Positions 19,461 to 32,248 of a DNA stretch of 64,000 nucleotides are shown here, in pieces. Position 1 is the first letter of the stretch; every line of letters starts with the position of its first letter. Made by a program: the position numbers and the translations under genes. This DNA is from Azorinus chamasolen (lineage: Eukaryota; Mollusca; Bivalvia; Cardiida; Solecurtidae), in NCBI GenBank assembly GCA_963576725.1, contig OY755240.1:35796163-35860162 (forward strand), in the 5' to 3' direction. Under the pieces are notes generated by a model. That model was not told the DNA's origin and did no database searches. It saw only the letters and a list, made by a program, of their open reading frames with translations.

Positions 19461-19819
19461 TAACATCCCCTGTGACAGCTGCAATGTATAGATATAGCAC
19501 GACCTCTGAGTAATGACCCTGGGCTCATTCCATTTCAAAAGGTTGATGCGTGTAGCACGTGGAGCATCCGTGAGAGTCTAAAATAGTATCTTAAGTAAAT
19601 ACCTGTCACCCCTATTTCAAGGACTGGTTCAATATTGTAAATATCGTCAAGCTTTATGTTTATATATCTATAGGAAGGTCTCTTGGGGAAAATGTTAAGC
19701 GGCCCATCCGCAATCAATATAATTGTCACTATTATTGACTCAATAGTATTGACAATATAATATTTCGCCCTCAACTTTACTATCATATTGATCAATATAT
19801 TGTTCATTTTTGCTTCGAT

Positions 19820-19990
19820 CATCATTATATAAATATCACATCCTATTGAGAGAGACAGTACGTGTTGTCAACCTGAGGTTGGTAATGTTCACCGAGGCGT
19901 TAGCCGAGGTGTACATAACCATACCGAGGGTTGACAATACGTACTGTCGCTCATCATAGGATGGGATATTCATTTTATTATACCGAACAG
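19820..19990. repeat. ~165-bp foldback repeat
   Basis: The arms GACAGTACGTGTTGTCAACC (19854) and GGTTGACAATACGTACTGTC (about 19930) are nearly exact complements, flanked by ATATCACATCCTAT and ATAGGATGGGATAT. The loop carries CCGAGG/CCTCGG sub-hairpins. Probably a MITE. Confidence 0.75.
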
Positions 19991-21424
19991 CACAATCACT
20001 TTCGTCAGCAAAACGATTTATTTAATAGCAACAATAAACAGTTTGAAACAAAAGTTATACTCGGTGCTTAAAACTCGCAGAACAGCTTTACACTTCTATT
20101 CAGTACACGTTAATAGTACTGGCGGAGTACTTACTACTGTCCAATCTTAACAGATCCTCCGAAATAGTCGCATAACTTGACATTTCTCAAATAATTTAGC
20201 AAAAATTGCAGTTACTGTCAAAATGACGTTAGTTTATCAAATTGCAAGCGTCAGATGACGTCAATCGATGACGTCAGTCGGATGACGCTACGCACACAAT
20301 TTAATAAGCGCTCTCTGATCTAGACGTACTGTTGCCTGCAAGAGATTATGTTACATGGAACAGTACACATTGTTTCATGGTGGGCATATGGAAAATTTGT
20401 ATAGGTAAGTCAGGTGAGGTATAATAATGACAATTATATGACAATCATTGACAATTATCATATAAATATTATATGCAACCGCTTGCTTCACACGGTTGCT
20501 GTACACATCGCATTTCACTTTGCAGAGAGCTGTAATCCTCAATGCATTCTAGTAGAAACTTCCATTCATCACCTTTATTATCGATTTTGCCATGTTGATG
20601 GTACGGTGTTTTCAACAAGAATGAAATATTGATCAATACAATTGATGGGCCTTTTTGCCAATTGTATGTCCTGTCATAGACACACCTTACGACGATTGTA
20701 ACGGGGTTTTTACTGATAATCTGTTTGAAACATACTATAAAGTACAATGACCAAATGAGCTTCAACCCAAGGTCGACCTTAAAAAGAATTTAATCAGATG
20801 GATTAAAGTATTTAATGCACGCATACAAATGTAATAAATCCGCTTACAAAACGTCATCTACCATAAGAGTGCGGAGTTAATCATGTGCGTTTATTTAATC
20901 AATGTGCAATACTACTCCACAAAATAATCGCTCGTGTATATTTCTTTTGGCAAAAGAAAATCGGTTATGGCTGATGTAAACTACATTCCGCATCATCTAA
21001 CCCCAACAAAATGTTCGCCCGAAGACAAATTAAAGTGAAAGAAAAGGTTACATCTATATAACCAGAAACGACTGTGTTGTAATAGTATAATCTTTATATT
21101 GCAGCACCAATGTCCGGCTTTGGGTTGATCATTACCCGAACACAACCTTCACATGTCTGACATTTGTGTGCGGTTGGAGCTAAAGCAGACGCATCTGTCT
21201 CAGGTTTGCCTCTGATCACCATCTAAATGATTCTCACTGATATTATTTTGTTTGAAAGCGAAAAAGATAAGATACAGATTAGCATTTTAAATCAAATTTA
21301 CACTACAGGCGAATTTAGAATACGTTTAGCAAATGGGCTGGATCAAGATAAGGCAGAATCAAAAAACTATTGACAACTGACAGAACTTTCGAAAGGAACT
21401 TGTGAGAAAATGGATTTTAGTAGT
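19991..21424. other. No gene recognised; two TGACGTCA palindromes
   Basis: The stretch has only short ORFs. Two consensus TGACGTCA octamers at 20256-20263 and 20269-20276, 13 bp apart, and a related GGATGACGCT just downstream are the only distinctive motifs. No adjacent transcription unit was found. Confidence 0.5.
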
Positions 21425-21426
21425 TA

Positions 21427-22764
21427 CGAGGGGTGTTCCAAAAATAATGTCACTTGCATCGGTGCTCATATAGCGGAAGTGCTTTTGTTCATTTTAATTT
21501 GCTCTGCCCTTCAAAATACTCTCCGCCAGCCAGAATACACCTTTTTAGCCGGTCAATCCATTTTGGAAGCATTTTTCATACTCTTCAATGGGGACACCCA
21601 TCAGACACTGATAAACAGCAGATCCAAGGGCATTTCTCGAATTGTATCTCCTTCCAGATAAATGATATTTAAGTTTTGGAAAGAGAAAATAGTCGCAGGG
21701 GGCCAAGTCTGGCGAATACGGAGGGTGCGGAAGGACGGTAACCTTCTCTGACTCCAAAAAGTCAGTCACAATACGTGCCTTGTGAGCGGGTGCATTATCA
21801 TGCAAAAGTCGGACATACTTAAGTCCTGTTTTGGGGCGGCTACTTTTGTAGTAGTTCTTCAATTTTCTCAGAACAACGTTTTTATAGAACTTGCCTGTGA
21901 CCGTTCTGCCTTTTGGCACCGGGATTTGAATAGCTGGACCCTTATTAGTGAAAAAAAATAGCATACAAAACCTTCTTTACCGTTCGTATTCGTTTGGCAA
22001 TACTTGGGCGTCTGGCATTTTTAGTGGCCCATATTCGGTTGGAAACCTTCCGCTTTGGTTCAAAATAATACACCCAGGTCTCATCACCACTGACTATATT
22101 ATCAAAAGCCTTTTTACTATATTTTGGGTACATTTTGAGAAGTTTTTTTGCCATTGTTACACGCGTCTTCTTTTGCTCATCCGTTAACAAATGGGGTATC
22201 CATCTTGCATTTATCTTTCTAACTTTTAGGTGTTTCTTCAAAATTGCATGAACTCTTGCTAACGACAAGTTTGTCATTCGAGCCAATTGTCTTACGGTGA
22301 ATCGAGCATCAGTTTTGAGGATATTTCGGATTTTTTCTATGTTACCTTTGGTCGTAGTTGTTGCAGGACGACCTGGGCGAGCAGCATCTTTCAGTTGCTG
22401 CTGCCCAGCACTAAATTTAGCTACCCACCTACAAACAGTCCTGTGGGACATTTGGCCCTCCCCATAAATGTCACACACCTCGCGGTGAATATCTACAGCC
22501 TTTATGCCGAGTAATGACCTACCTTTTATATAGGCCCTAATTTCAAGAACATTTTCAGCTCGTTTTCCTGTCATTTTATGTATAGTCTAACGAATAGGCT
22601 ATGAAACGATGTACACTGTACCGAGGCAAGTGAACGTGTGGACGAGATATTTACCTGTGTCACGAGCCAGTGATCACTCAATCGACACGAGGTGGTTTTG
22701 TGCATGAATTGCACGATTTCCGCGAAATAAAGCATAGATGACATTATTTTTGGAACACCCCTCG
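21427..22764 (-). mobile_element. Mariner transposon, full length
   Basis: 1338 bp, bounded by perfect 26-bp terminal inverted repeats (CGAGGGGTGTTCCAAAAATA at the outer ends) and flanked by TA on both sides (21425-21426 and 22765-22766). This is the usual length and target site for a mariner. It carries one transposase gene, disrupted by two frameshifts. Confidence 0.96.
21489..22574 (-). pseudogene. Mariner-family transposase with two frameshifts
   Basis: Full coding extent of a Tc1/mariner transposase, from ATG at 22574 to TGA at 21491-21489, about 360 codons. It has the helix-turn-helix N-terminus, GDETWV, HDNAPAH and PPYSPDLAPCDYF, the complete DD34D-type catalytic set. The first lesion is an eight-base A/T run at about 21950-21957 where the copy at 7251-8310 has seven, shifting the frame after KVLYAIFF. 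The second is near 21560, an apparent loss of one A; beyond it the usual WIDRLKRC...YFEGQSK tail continues in another frame. Both lesions are in homopolymers, so sequencing or polishing error should be excluded. Confidence 0.93.
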
Positions 22765-22929
22765 TAATATAGATCTACCAATGCAACGCTGGCTTTAAAA
22801 GGATTAAGCGGCTGGATTAGCCGCCACGATAATCCGTGTCCCTTTCGTGGCCTTAGGACAGTTGTTGGGTCAGTAGAACAAGGTTCTCGACATAAGGCCA
22901 TCCCTGATGTTATATTTGTTTCTTGTTAA

Positions 22930-24070
22930 CACATTCAGTTAACTCGTTACCTAGTAGAGACATGTTAACTCGTTACCTAGTAGAGACCTACGTTAACGCG
23001 TTACCTAGTAGAGACCTATGTAAACGCGCTACCTATTAGATACTTATGTTAACTCGTTGCCTAGTAGATCCCTATGTGAACTCGCTACCTAGTCGAGACA
23101 TATGTTAACGCGTTACCCAGTAGAGACATATGTTAACTTGCAACCTAGTAGAGACATACGTTAACGCGTTACCCAGTAAAGACCTATGTTAACTTGTAAC
23201 CTAGTAGAGACATACGTTAACGCGTTACCCAATAGAGACCTATGTTAACTCGCTACCAAGTAGATACATATGTTAACGCGTTACCCAGTAGAGACATATG
23301 TTAACGCATTACCCAGTAGAGACATATGTTAACGCGTTACCCAGTAGATACATATGTTAACTCGCTACCAAGTAGATACATATGTTAACGCGTTACCCAG
23401 TAGAGACATATGTTAACGCATTACCCAGTAGATACATATGTTAACGCATTACCCAGTAGATACATATGTTAACGCGTTACCCAGTAGAGACATATGTTAA
23501 CGCATTACCCAGTAGAGACCTTTGTTAAAATGTTACCGAGTAGATACCTATGTTAACGCCTTACCCAGTAGAGACATATGTTAACTCGCTACCAAGTAGA
23601 GACCTATGTTAACGCGTTACCCAGTAGAGACCTATGATAACGCGTTACCCAGTAGAGACCTATGATAACGCGTTACCAAGTAGAGACCTATGTTAACTCG
23701 CTACCAAGTAGAGACCTATGTTAACGCGTTACCCAGTAGAGACCTATGATAACGCGTTACCCAGTAGATATCTATGTTAACGCGTTACCAAGTAGATACC
23801 TATGTTAATGTGTTACCAAGTAGAGACCTATGTTAACGCGTTACCGAGTAGAGACCTATGTTAACGCGTTACCGAGTAGAGACCTATGTTAACGCGTTAC
23901 CGAGTAGAGACCTATGTTAACGCGTTACCCAGTAGATACCTATGTTAACGCGTTACCAAGTAGATACCTATGTTAATGTGTTACCAAGTAGAGACCTATG
24001 TTAACGCGTTACCCAGTAGAGACCTACGTTAATATGTTACCGAGTAGAGACATATGTTAACGCGTTACGA
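22930..24070 (+). repeat. 28-bp minisatellite, about 40 units
   Basis: Contiguous tandem units of TATGTTAACGCGTTACCCAG plus TAGAGACC. Variants (CGCG/CGCA/TCGC, CCCAG/CCAAG/CCGAG) form short higher-order blocks. There are no spacers. Confidence 0.95.
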
Positions 24071-24079
24071 TATAAATAT

Positions 24080-24245
24080 ATTCCATAGTCACTAGACAAC
24101 ACTTGTTCATAATGCTATTATACATAGTCAATAGACAACACTTGTTCACAATGCTATTATACATAGTCAATAGACAACATTTGTTCATAATGCTATTATA
24201 CATAGTCAATAGACAACACTTGTTCATTATGCTATTATAAAATCC
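24080..24245 (+). repeat. ~42-bp minisatellite, 4 units
   Basis: Units of ATAGTCAATAGACAACACTT plus GTTCATAATGCTATTATAC. Confidence 0.9.
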
Positions 24246-24404
24246 CAGCTAGTTTATATCCATATAGTCATAACTTCTTACATAAATATTAATCAGATAA
24301 AGAGTTTCCCATCGTCTTTTCTGTCATTTTCACTAAGAGCTAAGTAATATATTCATTATGTAATACTGATCCTTCCGACTGCTAGAATACCAGACAAATT
24401 ATTG

Positions 24405-25135
24405 TACACTACTAGAACTAGTACCAACATACATCTACTATACACAACTAGTACCAACACACATCTACTATACGCTACTAGTACCAACACACAGCTACTA
24501 TACACTACTGGTACCAACACACATCTACTATACACTACTAGTACCAACACACAGCTACTATACACAACTAGTACCAACACACAGCTACTATACACTACTA
24601 GTACCAACACACAGCTACTATACACTACTAGTACCAACACACAGCTACTATACACAACTAGTACCAACACACAGCTACTATAAACAACTAGTTACAACAC
24701 ACAGCTACTATACACAACTAGTACCAACACACATCTACTATACACTACTAGTACCAACACACAACTACTATACACAACTAGTACCAACACAGCTACTATA
24801 CACAACTAATACCAACACACAGCTACTATACACAACTAATACCAACACACAGCTACTATACACAACTAGTACCAACACACATCTACTATACACTACTAGT
24901 ACCAACAAACATCTACTATACACTACTAGTACCAACACTCAGCTACTATACACTACTAGTACCAACACACATCTACGTACGCTACTAGTACCAACACACA
25001 TCTACGTACGCTTCTAGTACCAACACACATCTACGTACGCTACTAGTACCAACACACATCTACGTACGCTACTAGTACCAACACACATCTACGTATGCTA
25101 CTAGTACCAACACACATCTACGTACGCTACTAGAA
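24405..25135 (+). repeat. 30-bp minisatellite, about 25 units
   Basis: Units of CTACTATACACTACTAGTAC plus CAACACACAG; a later sub-block has CTACGTACGCTACTAG. The 30-bp period keeps frames open, which explains repetitive ORFs on both strands. Confidence 0.95.
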
Positions 25136-25440
25136 TTGTAGAGACAGCTACTATACATCACTAGTATCGAAACACGGCTACTGTACACTACTAGAATTAT
25201 AGACACATTTACTGTACAGTACTAGCGCTCTAGACACGGCTACTTTACACTACTAGAATTATAGACACATTTACTGTACAGTACTAGCGCTCTAGACACG
25301 GCTACTGTACACTACTAGAATTATAGACACATTTACTGTACAGTACAAGCGCTCTAGACACGGCTACTGTACACTACTAGAATTATAGACACATTTACTG
25401 TACAGTACAAGCGCTCTAGACACGGCTACCCTACTATTCT
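25136..25440 (+). repeat. ~64-bp minisatellite, about 4-5 units
   Basis: Units combine CACTACTAGAATTATAGACA, CATTTACTGTACAGTAC and AGCGCTCTAGACACGGCTAC. Confidence 0.88.
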
Positions 25441-27415
25441 AGTACCACATACACAGACAATATATACACTTCCAGTACCAGACCCCAAACACAGCTGATA
25501 TACATTTGTAGTAATCCAGGCATATTTACTTTTCACTCAGACGCAAACACTGTACACTATTAACTGTACTATTAGACATAATTACAATACATTCAAACAC
25601 TACTACAGTAAACTACTAGTACTCCAGATAGATCATGTTCATCCACACACAAGTACAGTACACTAACAGTACTAAAGACACATTTTGGGTACGTCTATTG
25701 TACCCTACTAGCACTCAGCAAACAGTTACTATACATCCATACACTGTTTATGGACACTACAAATACTCCTTACACAGTTACTGTTCCTTACTAGTGACCC
25801 AGGCATAGCTGCTGTATACACATACATAATTGCAGTAAATGCTCCAGATAAAGTTACTCTACATCAATGCATAGCTACTGTACACTACTAGTATTCTATA
25901 CACCGTTATTGCATATCCAAACACAGCTACTGTGCACTGTGTTCCAAACACATTTACATACACTTTTAGTATTCTACACACAGAAGTAACTACTGCAAAC
26001 ACTTCTGACACCAAGGCATAGCTTGTGTACTCTAATACATGTAGTATTTCAAACACAGTTAAAGCAATACAAACAGTTATACTGTACTACTGTACACTAT
26101 AAGTATTCCGGACACATTTACTGTACAAACAGGCAAATATACTGTACACTATTAGTATTCCGGACACGTTTACTGTACAAACAGGCAAATATACTGAACA
26201 CTATTAGTATTCCGGACACAGCTACTGGACAAACAGGCAAATATACTGTACACTATTAGTATTCCGGACACATGTACTGTACAAACAGGCAAAAATACTA
26301 TACACTATTAGTATTCCGGACGGATTTACTGTACAAACACGCAAATATACTGTACACTATTAGTATTCCGGACACAGCTACTGTACAAACTGCCAAAGAT
26401 ATTGTACACTATTAGTATTCCGGACACATTTACTGTACACACAGGCAAATATACTGTTCACTACATTGTATTAGTATTCCGGACACATTTACTGTACAAA
26501 CACGCAAATATACTGTACACTATTAGTATTCCGGACACATCTACTGTAAGAACACGCAAATATACCGTACACTATTAGTATTCCGGACACATTTACTGTA
26601 CAAACATACAAATATACTGTACACTATTAGTATTCTGGACACAATTACTGTACTCATTGGCACATAAATTGTACACTTCTCATGTTGCAGACACAGTTAC
26701 TGTATCTACTGATACAGTTACTGTACACCAATCGTACCCTAGACACAGTTACTGTACATAAATGGCCATAAACTGTACACTACTCGTTCGTTAGACACTT
26801 ACTTTACATACAGACACCGATACTATACACTACTCGTATTCTAGACACAGTTACTGCACATACAGGCACATCTATTGTACACCACCAGTATTCTGGATTT
26901 AGTTACTGTACCTATAGGCACGTATAATGTACACTACTAGTATTCTAGACACAGTTGATGTACATACAAGTACATATACTGTACACCACTAGTATTCTTT
27001 ATTCAGTTACTCTACACCCATGCACAGGTGATAGTATAGTACTTGCTTTCCAGACACAGTTACTGTACATACAGGCACATATGCTTACATTTCTAGTATT
27101 CTAGACACAGTTACTGTACATACAAGTACATATACTGTACACCACTAGTTTACTTTATTCAGTTACTATACTGATACATTTGTTCGTACACTACTTGTAT
27201 TCTAGACACACTGTACATACTGGAATAGATGTTTGTTTACTACTTGTAGTTCATACACGGCTACTGTACAGACATGCACATTTACTATACACTACTAGTA
27301 TACCGGGCACAGTTATTGCACATACAGGCACATATACTATACACTACTAGTATTCCGGACACAGTTATTGCACATACATGCACATACACTATACACAGCT
27401 AGTATTATAGACACA
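25441..27415 (+). repeat. Degenerate ~52-bp tandem repeat
   Basis: The core unit is ATTCCGGACACATTTACTGT plus ACAAACAGGCAAATATACTG and TACACTATTAGT. It is clean between 26100 and 26640 and increasingly diverged on both sides. Confidence 0.88.
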
Positions 27416-27489
27416 GCTCAAGCCACTCATTTCATTTGGTCCAACTTTGTAACTGGGTTAAAATGTCCCTAGATCTTTAGGTAGGACAA

Positions 27490-27690
27490 CCTACTCTAAA
27501 ATGATGCCAAAAAGTGTGCCTCAGCAATGGTTGCTGGTAGGGAGTTCCATACGGGAATACTTCTTGGAAAGACGCTGAACTTGTGGATGTCAATAGAGGC
27601 GTGATGATATAAGAACCGGATACTGTGACCTGATCGAGGCAGAGTCTTGACTGGTCTTACATATATCGATATATCAATGTCCATCAGGTC
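27490..27690 (-). pseudogene. LINE reverse-transcriptase C-terminal remnant
   Basis: The 62-codon frame includes LPRSGHSIRFLY, DIHKFSVFPRSIPVWNSLPA and AEAHFL. The pattern FPRSI..WN.LP is typical of the extreme C-terminus of non-LTR (CR1/Jockey-like) pol proteins. No catalytic domain remains. Confidence 0.6.
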
Positions 27691-27696
27691 ATTAAC

Positions 27697-28112
27697 AATT
27701 ATACAAGGAGACCTACATTAAGTGGCCATTCCACAGTTATACAAGGAGACCTACATAAAGTGGCTATTCCACAGTTATACAAGGAGACCTACATTAAGTG
27801 GCCATTCCACTGTTATACAAGGATACCTACATTAAGTGGCCATTCTACAGTTATACAAGGAGACCTACATTAAGTGGCCATTCCACAGTTATACAAGGAG
27901 ACCTACATTAAGTGGCTATTCCACAGTTATACAAGGAGACCTACATTAAGTGGCCATTCCACAGTTATACAAGGAGACCTACATTAAGTGGCTATTCCAC
28001 AGTTATACAAGGAGACCTACATTAAGTGGCCATTCCACAGTTATACAAGGAGACCTACATTAAGTGGCTATTCCACAGTTATACAAGGAGACCTACATTA
28101 AATGGCCATTCC
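27697..28112 (+). repeat. 38-bp minisatellite, about 11 units
   Basis: Units of GTTATACAAGGAGACCTACA plus TTAAGTGGCCATTCCACA. Confidence 0.95.
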
Positions 28113-28129
28113 ATGACACGGCATGCGGA

Positions 28130-29020
28130 TCTCTATACACGTGTTAATGCTTGATGGTGCAAAAGTAATGCATAAAACTTCTTAAGGAGCTTGCAGTACT
28201 TTTACCCCACATTAAACTGTTAGCTTTATGTAACTCTTCCAGTGCATCGTGTTTTGGGTGACTGCTTAACACAGGTTTTACTGCACAAAGTGCCATTTAA
28301 AAGACTGGTTATCATATGTTCACAGTTTATATTTCCTTTCTTAGTTTACATGTTACTACATGTATATACTTGTTCTTTTTCACGTATTTATACTGACATT
28401 TATGTTATAATCACTGAAAAGTGGAGTAAAAGAGGATGAGAAAATGTAAGTATGCGAAGAATAGCTCATTCATGTTTGTATTTAGGAGAAACAAAAAACA
28501 GCAAAGCACATTCAAAAGTGAATGAAAACTAGATATTGTGTTCAAACGCCATTTTACAAAGCGTTCCAGCTTCAGAGTTGCGTCAGGGCTCAACAATCGG
28601 GCATGCTTTTTATTCCATTCAAGACTAACTTTGAAGCGAATTGGAACTCAAAATGTTCCACTGACATTTTGAACCACACATTTGACAGATAAACGCTTAG
28701 ATGTTTTGTACAGACAAGAGTTTGATTGTAAAAGTATCGAGTAGTTAGTATACATTCACCGAGTTTAATGGTTTATCACATTCACATGCTTCGTCAGGTT
28801 TATTGCCAAGCAACCAAAAGCATTTTCTAAGAGAAGTGATGCGGCAGTATTACCGGCCTCGGTGCAATATGCGACACTAAGTAAGCGTTTAAAGTTATAA
28901 CTACACCAAACCGCCCATCAAAATGTGTACAGAATCTAAACACAAATGTTCGCAAGATGCCAACCTTAACTTGAGATTTATTTGTTTTCCTTATTTTAAA
29001 TGCACAGGCAAACAGTGCAT
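28130..29020. other. No gene recognised
   Basis: Short ORFs without familiar motifs. A 38-bp direct duplication (ATCAAAGTCGCTCAATGTTC...) lies just after, at about 29021-29100. Confidence 0.5.
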
Positions 29021-29309
29021 ATCAAAGTCGCTCAATGTTCTGCACACTTACATCACATATCAAAGTCGCTCAATGTTCTGCACACTTACATCACATATCA
29101 GTTTTCGAACATGTACAGCAGTATACACACACTGTAAAAACAAACACATAAAACACAATTTAGCAAGTCAGTTTCAAATACAGGCTTAAAACGACAGATA
29201 CTATATGAACATCAATACTGTATTAACATTAATAAGTATATTAGCTTGAAAATCAAATATACGTCCAACTCTGGAGTATAAAACGACAAAGCAAACAGCG
29301 CATTTCCTT

Positions 29310-29375
29310 TTTTTTATTATTATTATACCACATTTATATAGCGCTCTTTTCACACTGGATATGTGCGTTCAAAAA
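29310..29375 (-). repeat. GAGCGCTATATAAAT-type retroposon tail, inverted
   Basis: TTATTATTATTATACCACAT then TTATATAGCGCTCTTTTCAC: the reverse complement of the tails at 18424 and 44893. Confidence 0.7.
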
Positions 29376-29925
29376 CTTCTTTGATCTCAGTCTATACTGT
29401 TGGTCTGTGCACGGTTTTATAAGATACAAAGAAGAAAGTGACATTTACCGAGAACCAAGCATTTAAAAGTCAGGGCCTCTGATTTAAAGTCATAGGTGGC
29501 ATATGCACACTAGTTATTAACCAGACTTGCAGTGGGTGGGCTTAACTGAATTATGAAAACTACAAAGAGGACTAACTGAAATAAAACAGTGCGCCTGGTA
29601 CTAACTTTCATGTCGGATGTTTGGATCAGAGATACATATACAGTAGTATTTAGAAAATATTGTTGTATAAATATTATATGATACACAAAGTTGCTCGGTT
29701 ACCTTTAAGCATTGTCAGCGTAACTACACATTGTCAGCGTTTTAACTTTTATCTTGCTAATCATGACTTGACTCGCATTTGTAAAACAGCTTGACTACAA
29801 GTTGAACGTTGGTTAATTCGCCGTCTCGTGAGGATCTAAGATATTTGAAACTTCACTCCTGGTTTCTCACAAGCTTGATCGAATCGTAAGTAGTCGTAAT
29901 TGTACGAGAACAAAATAAGAGTAGA
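29376..29925. other. No gene recognised
   Basis: Unique-looking sequence with short ORFs only. Confidence 0.4.
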
Positions 29926-30140
29926 CACCATTGTTTGTACAGGGGGTTAAGGCTTATCACTTTATTGTTTGTACAGGGGGTTAAGACTTATCACTTTATT
30001 GTTTGTACAGGGGGTTAAGACTTATCACTTTCGTCTTTGTACAGGGGATTAAGGCTTAATACTTTATTGTTTGTACAGGGGGTTAAAGCGTAACACTTTA
30101 TTGTTTGTACAGGGGGTTAAGGCGTAACACTTTCTATTGA
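29926..30140 (+). repeat. ~35-bp minisatellite, 6 units
   Basis: Units of TTGTTTGTACAGGGGGTTAA plus GACTTATCACTTTA. Confidence 0.93.
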
Positions 30141-30349
30141 AGCAATATGTACTGATTTATCGATTCATATATCAGTCAACAGTAGGTTTATATGGACTAG
30201 ATATGGATTATAGAAATTTGCATTTCTTTAGTAGCATAGTTTCTATTACAAACGGTTCGACAAACTCAACAATATTGAACAGAATGTTTTATACATAGCT
30301 GACATTATACGCTACAATTTAATATTTGGTATGTTGCGCAACTTGGTGT

Positions 30350-30605
30350 GCACAATATAACTCATGTCTCGTGTACAATCTAACTCTTGTCTCGTGTACA
30401 ATCTAACCCATGTCTCGTGTACAATCTAACTCATGTCTCATGTACAATCTAACTCATGTCTCGTGTACAATCTAACTCATGTATCGTGTACAATCTAACT
30501 CATGTCTCGTGTACAATCTAACTCTTGTCTCGTGTACAATCTAACTCATGTGTCGTGTACAATCTATTTAACTCTTGTCTCGTGTAAATCTTACTCATGT
30601 TTCAA
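30350..30605 (+). repeat. 23-bp minisatellite, about 10 units
   Basis: Units of TCTCGTGTACAATCTAACTC plus ATG or TTG. Confidence 0.93.
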
Positions 30606-31510
30606 TAATTTACTCATTGCACCCCACGCAATTGTTGGCTGCAAAATATTCAAGTTAATTTTCCTCTCCACTGTTTCCAACAGTATAACCATAGTGTCAA
30701 GGATTTGAGTACTGATAAGTATAACCAAGTGTCAAAGATTTGAGTACTGATAAGATGCTAAGTTACTCAATGTCTAATCGGGACCCAAACGTTTTGTGTA
30801 TTTTTTCATAAATTATCATAAATTCACACAATTCGTCGTGCAAATAGTTTTCAAAGTGGACGTATTGGTATATAAACAATTCAGCAAACGATTAAACGTC
30901 GAGTCACAGTGGACATGTCTGTGTTGATACACTATTTCAACTGGACATTAGAGTTAACAAAAACTCTCACGGTGGACTGAATTACGATCAAAGGAACTAG
31001 GCGAATTAATAATTTACCTCATTAATTAACCAAATCCACGCATAGCAATGTCATATCGAATACCTCCAGATAATGAAACAAACATTTTTCTGACCAGAAA
31101 AATCATTTTATAACCGCGAAAGCTTGCACACTGGATAAGGGACAATGTTGCTGCTATCTCTTCAACGAGACATTATATATAATTGTGCAACACCGTCTAC
31201 CGGACTAAGGAACCTCTCGTACTTTGATTACGTGATTTGAACTGGGAACCATCATTTAGGACTGGTAATCAGCTGCTATCAATCGTGTTAGTTTTATTGA
31301 CCAATAGCTATGAGGATGCACGGCCATACACAATAGCGTGACGCGTGGTCTCCAGCCTTGACCAACCAGAATTGGGCTCGCCCCTTTCTCATGATATAGT
31401 CCGACAGGGAATTCCTGACAGTTACGTCATAAAGTGTTTACTTGAATATTCATATGAGATATTATTTCTTAAAAGAGAAGACTGTTACTATTTGATTATG
31501 ATGACATGCT
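30606..31510. other. No gene recognised
   Basis: Non-coding sequence. A 30-bp imperfect direct repeat (GTGTCAAGGATTTGAGTACT, 30694 and 30730) is the only structure noted. Confidence 0.4.
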
Positions 31511-31513
31511 TGT

Positions 31514-31588
31514 GGAGTCCGTAGCCGAGTGGATAAAGGCGCTCTCCTCCGAATCAAAATGTACCTGGTTCGAAACCCACATAAGTCA
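31514..31588 (+). tRNA. tRNA-like sequence (pseudogene or SINE head)
   Basis: An A box TAGCCGAGTGG (31522-31532) and a B box GGTTCGAAACC (31567-31577) are spaced as in a tRNA gene, and the D stem GCC/GGC can form. The acceptor ends do not pair and the anticodon stem is poor, so this is more likely a tRNA-derived SINE head or a decayed tRNA gene than a working one. Confidence 0.45.
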
Positions 31589-31782
31589 TCTATTTTTAGT
31601 TTTGTTATTGTTTTGACGTAACTGCCAGACCTAGTTTGTTTATCTATATGACTCGTCCCGCCTTTGTTTACAATATGTTTGGTGTACTTTATAGAAAACA
31701 GGTCGGTTTAAATTGTTTCTTATGTCCTTCCGCCACCAACCTCCAACCAATTTTGTAGAGTTTATCCCCATCCCAATATATA

Positions 31783-32248
31783 TGTTACAGTAGAAATTGC
31801 GATTCAGGACAATCGTCGATTCTCCTAGGACAGATTGCGATCGCAATCTCTCCTAGGACAGACTCCGCTCAAATTAAGTAGTTTGGATCCAGAGGGTTTA
31901 GCTCATTTGCTTGTATGTTTTCTATATATCCTGTGTCTTGCTGCATTTGTCGTAATATTCAAAATGTTATAAATCCTTTCACAATTGTCTATCAGGGAAT
32001 GGGTTAGTATGTGAATATATATAATGAACTAACTCAACTAAGTTGGATCCCTGATCATTTGTTTTCGTGAAATTCTGAGTAAAAAGGTGGTTTGTTCTCG
32101 TAATCTTAAAGCGTATTAGTCTTAACGAGTAGAATTGCCAATGATCCTAGAATATATTAGGATCGGAGACTGTCCTAGGAGAGATTGCGATCGCAATCTG
32201 TACTAGGAGAATCGGCGATTGTCCTGAATCGCAATTTCTACTGTAACA
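31783..32248. mobile_element. 466-bp MITE with long inverted repeats
   Basis: The left end TGTTACAGTAGAAATTGCGA at 31783 and its reverse complement ending at 32248 form arms of about 80 bp containing TCCTAGGACA and the palindrome AGATTGCGATCGCAATCT. No coding capacity. It lies about 580 bp upstream of the FN3 gene start. A fragment with TCTCCTAGGACAG occurs near 37790. Confidence 0.85.

Noticed and set aside
22930..24070. CRISPR-like regular array
   Set aside because: The units are contiguous 28-bp tandem repeats with no spacers, in an intron-bearing animal-like genome.
24356..24683. Repetitive ORFs on both strands
   Set aside because: Caused by the 30-bp minisatellite, whose period keeps frames open; no codon or domain signal.
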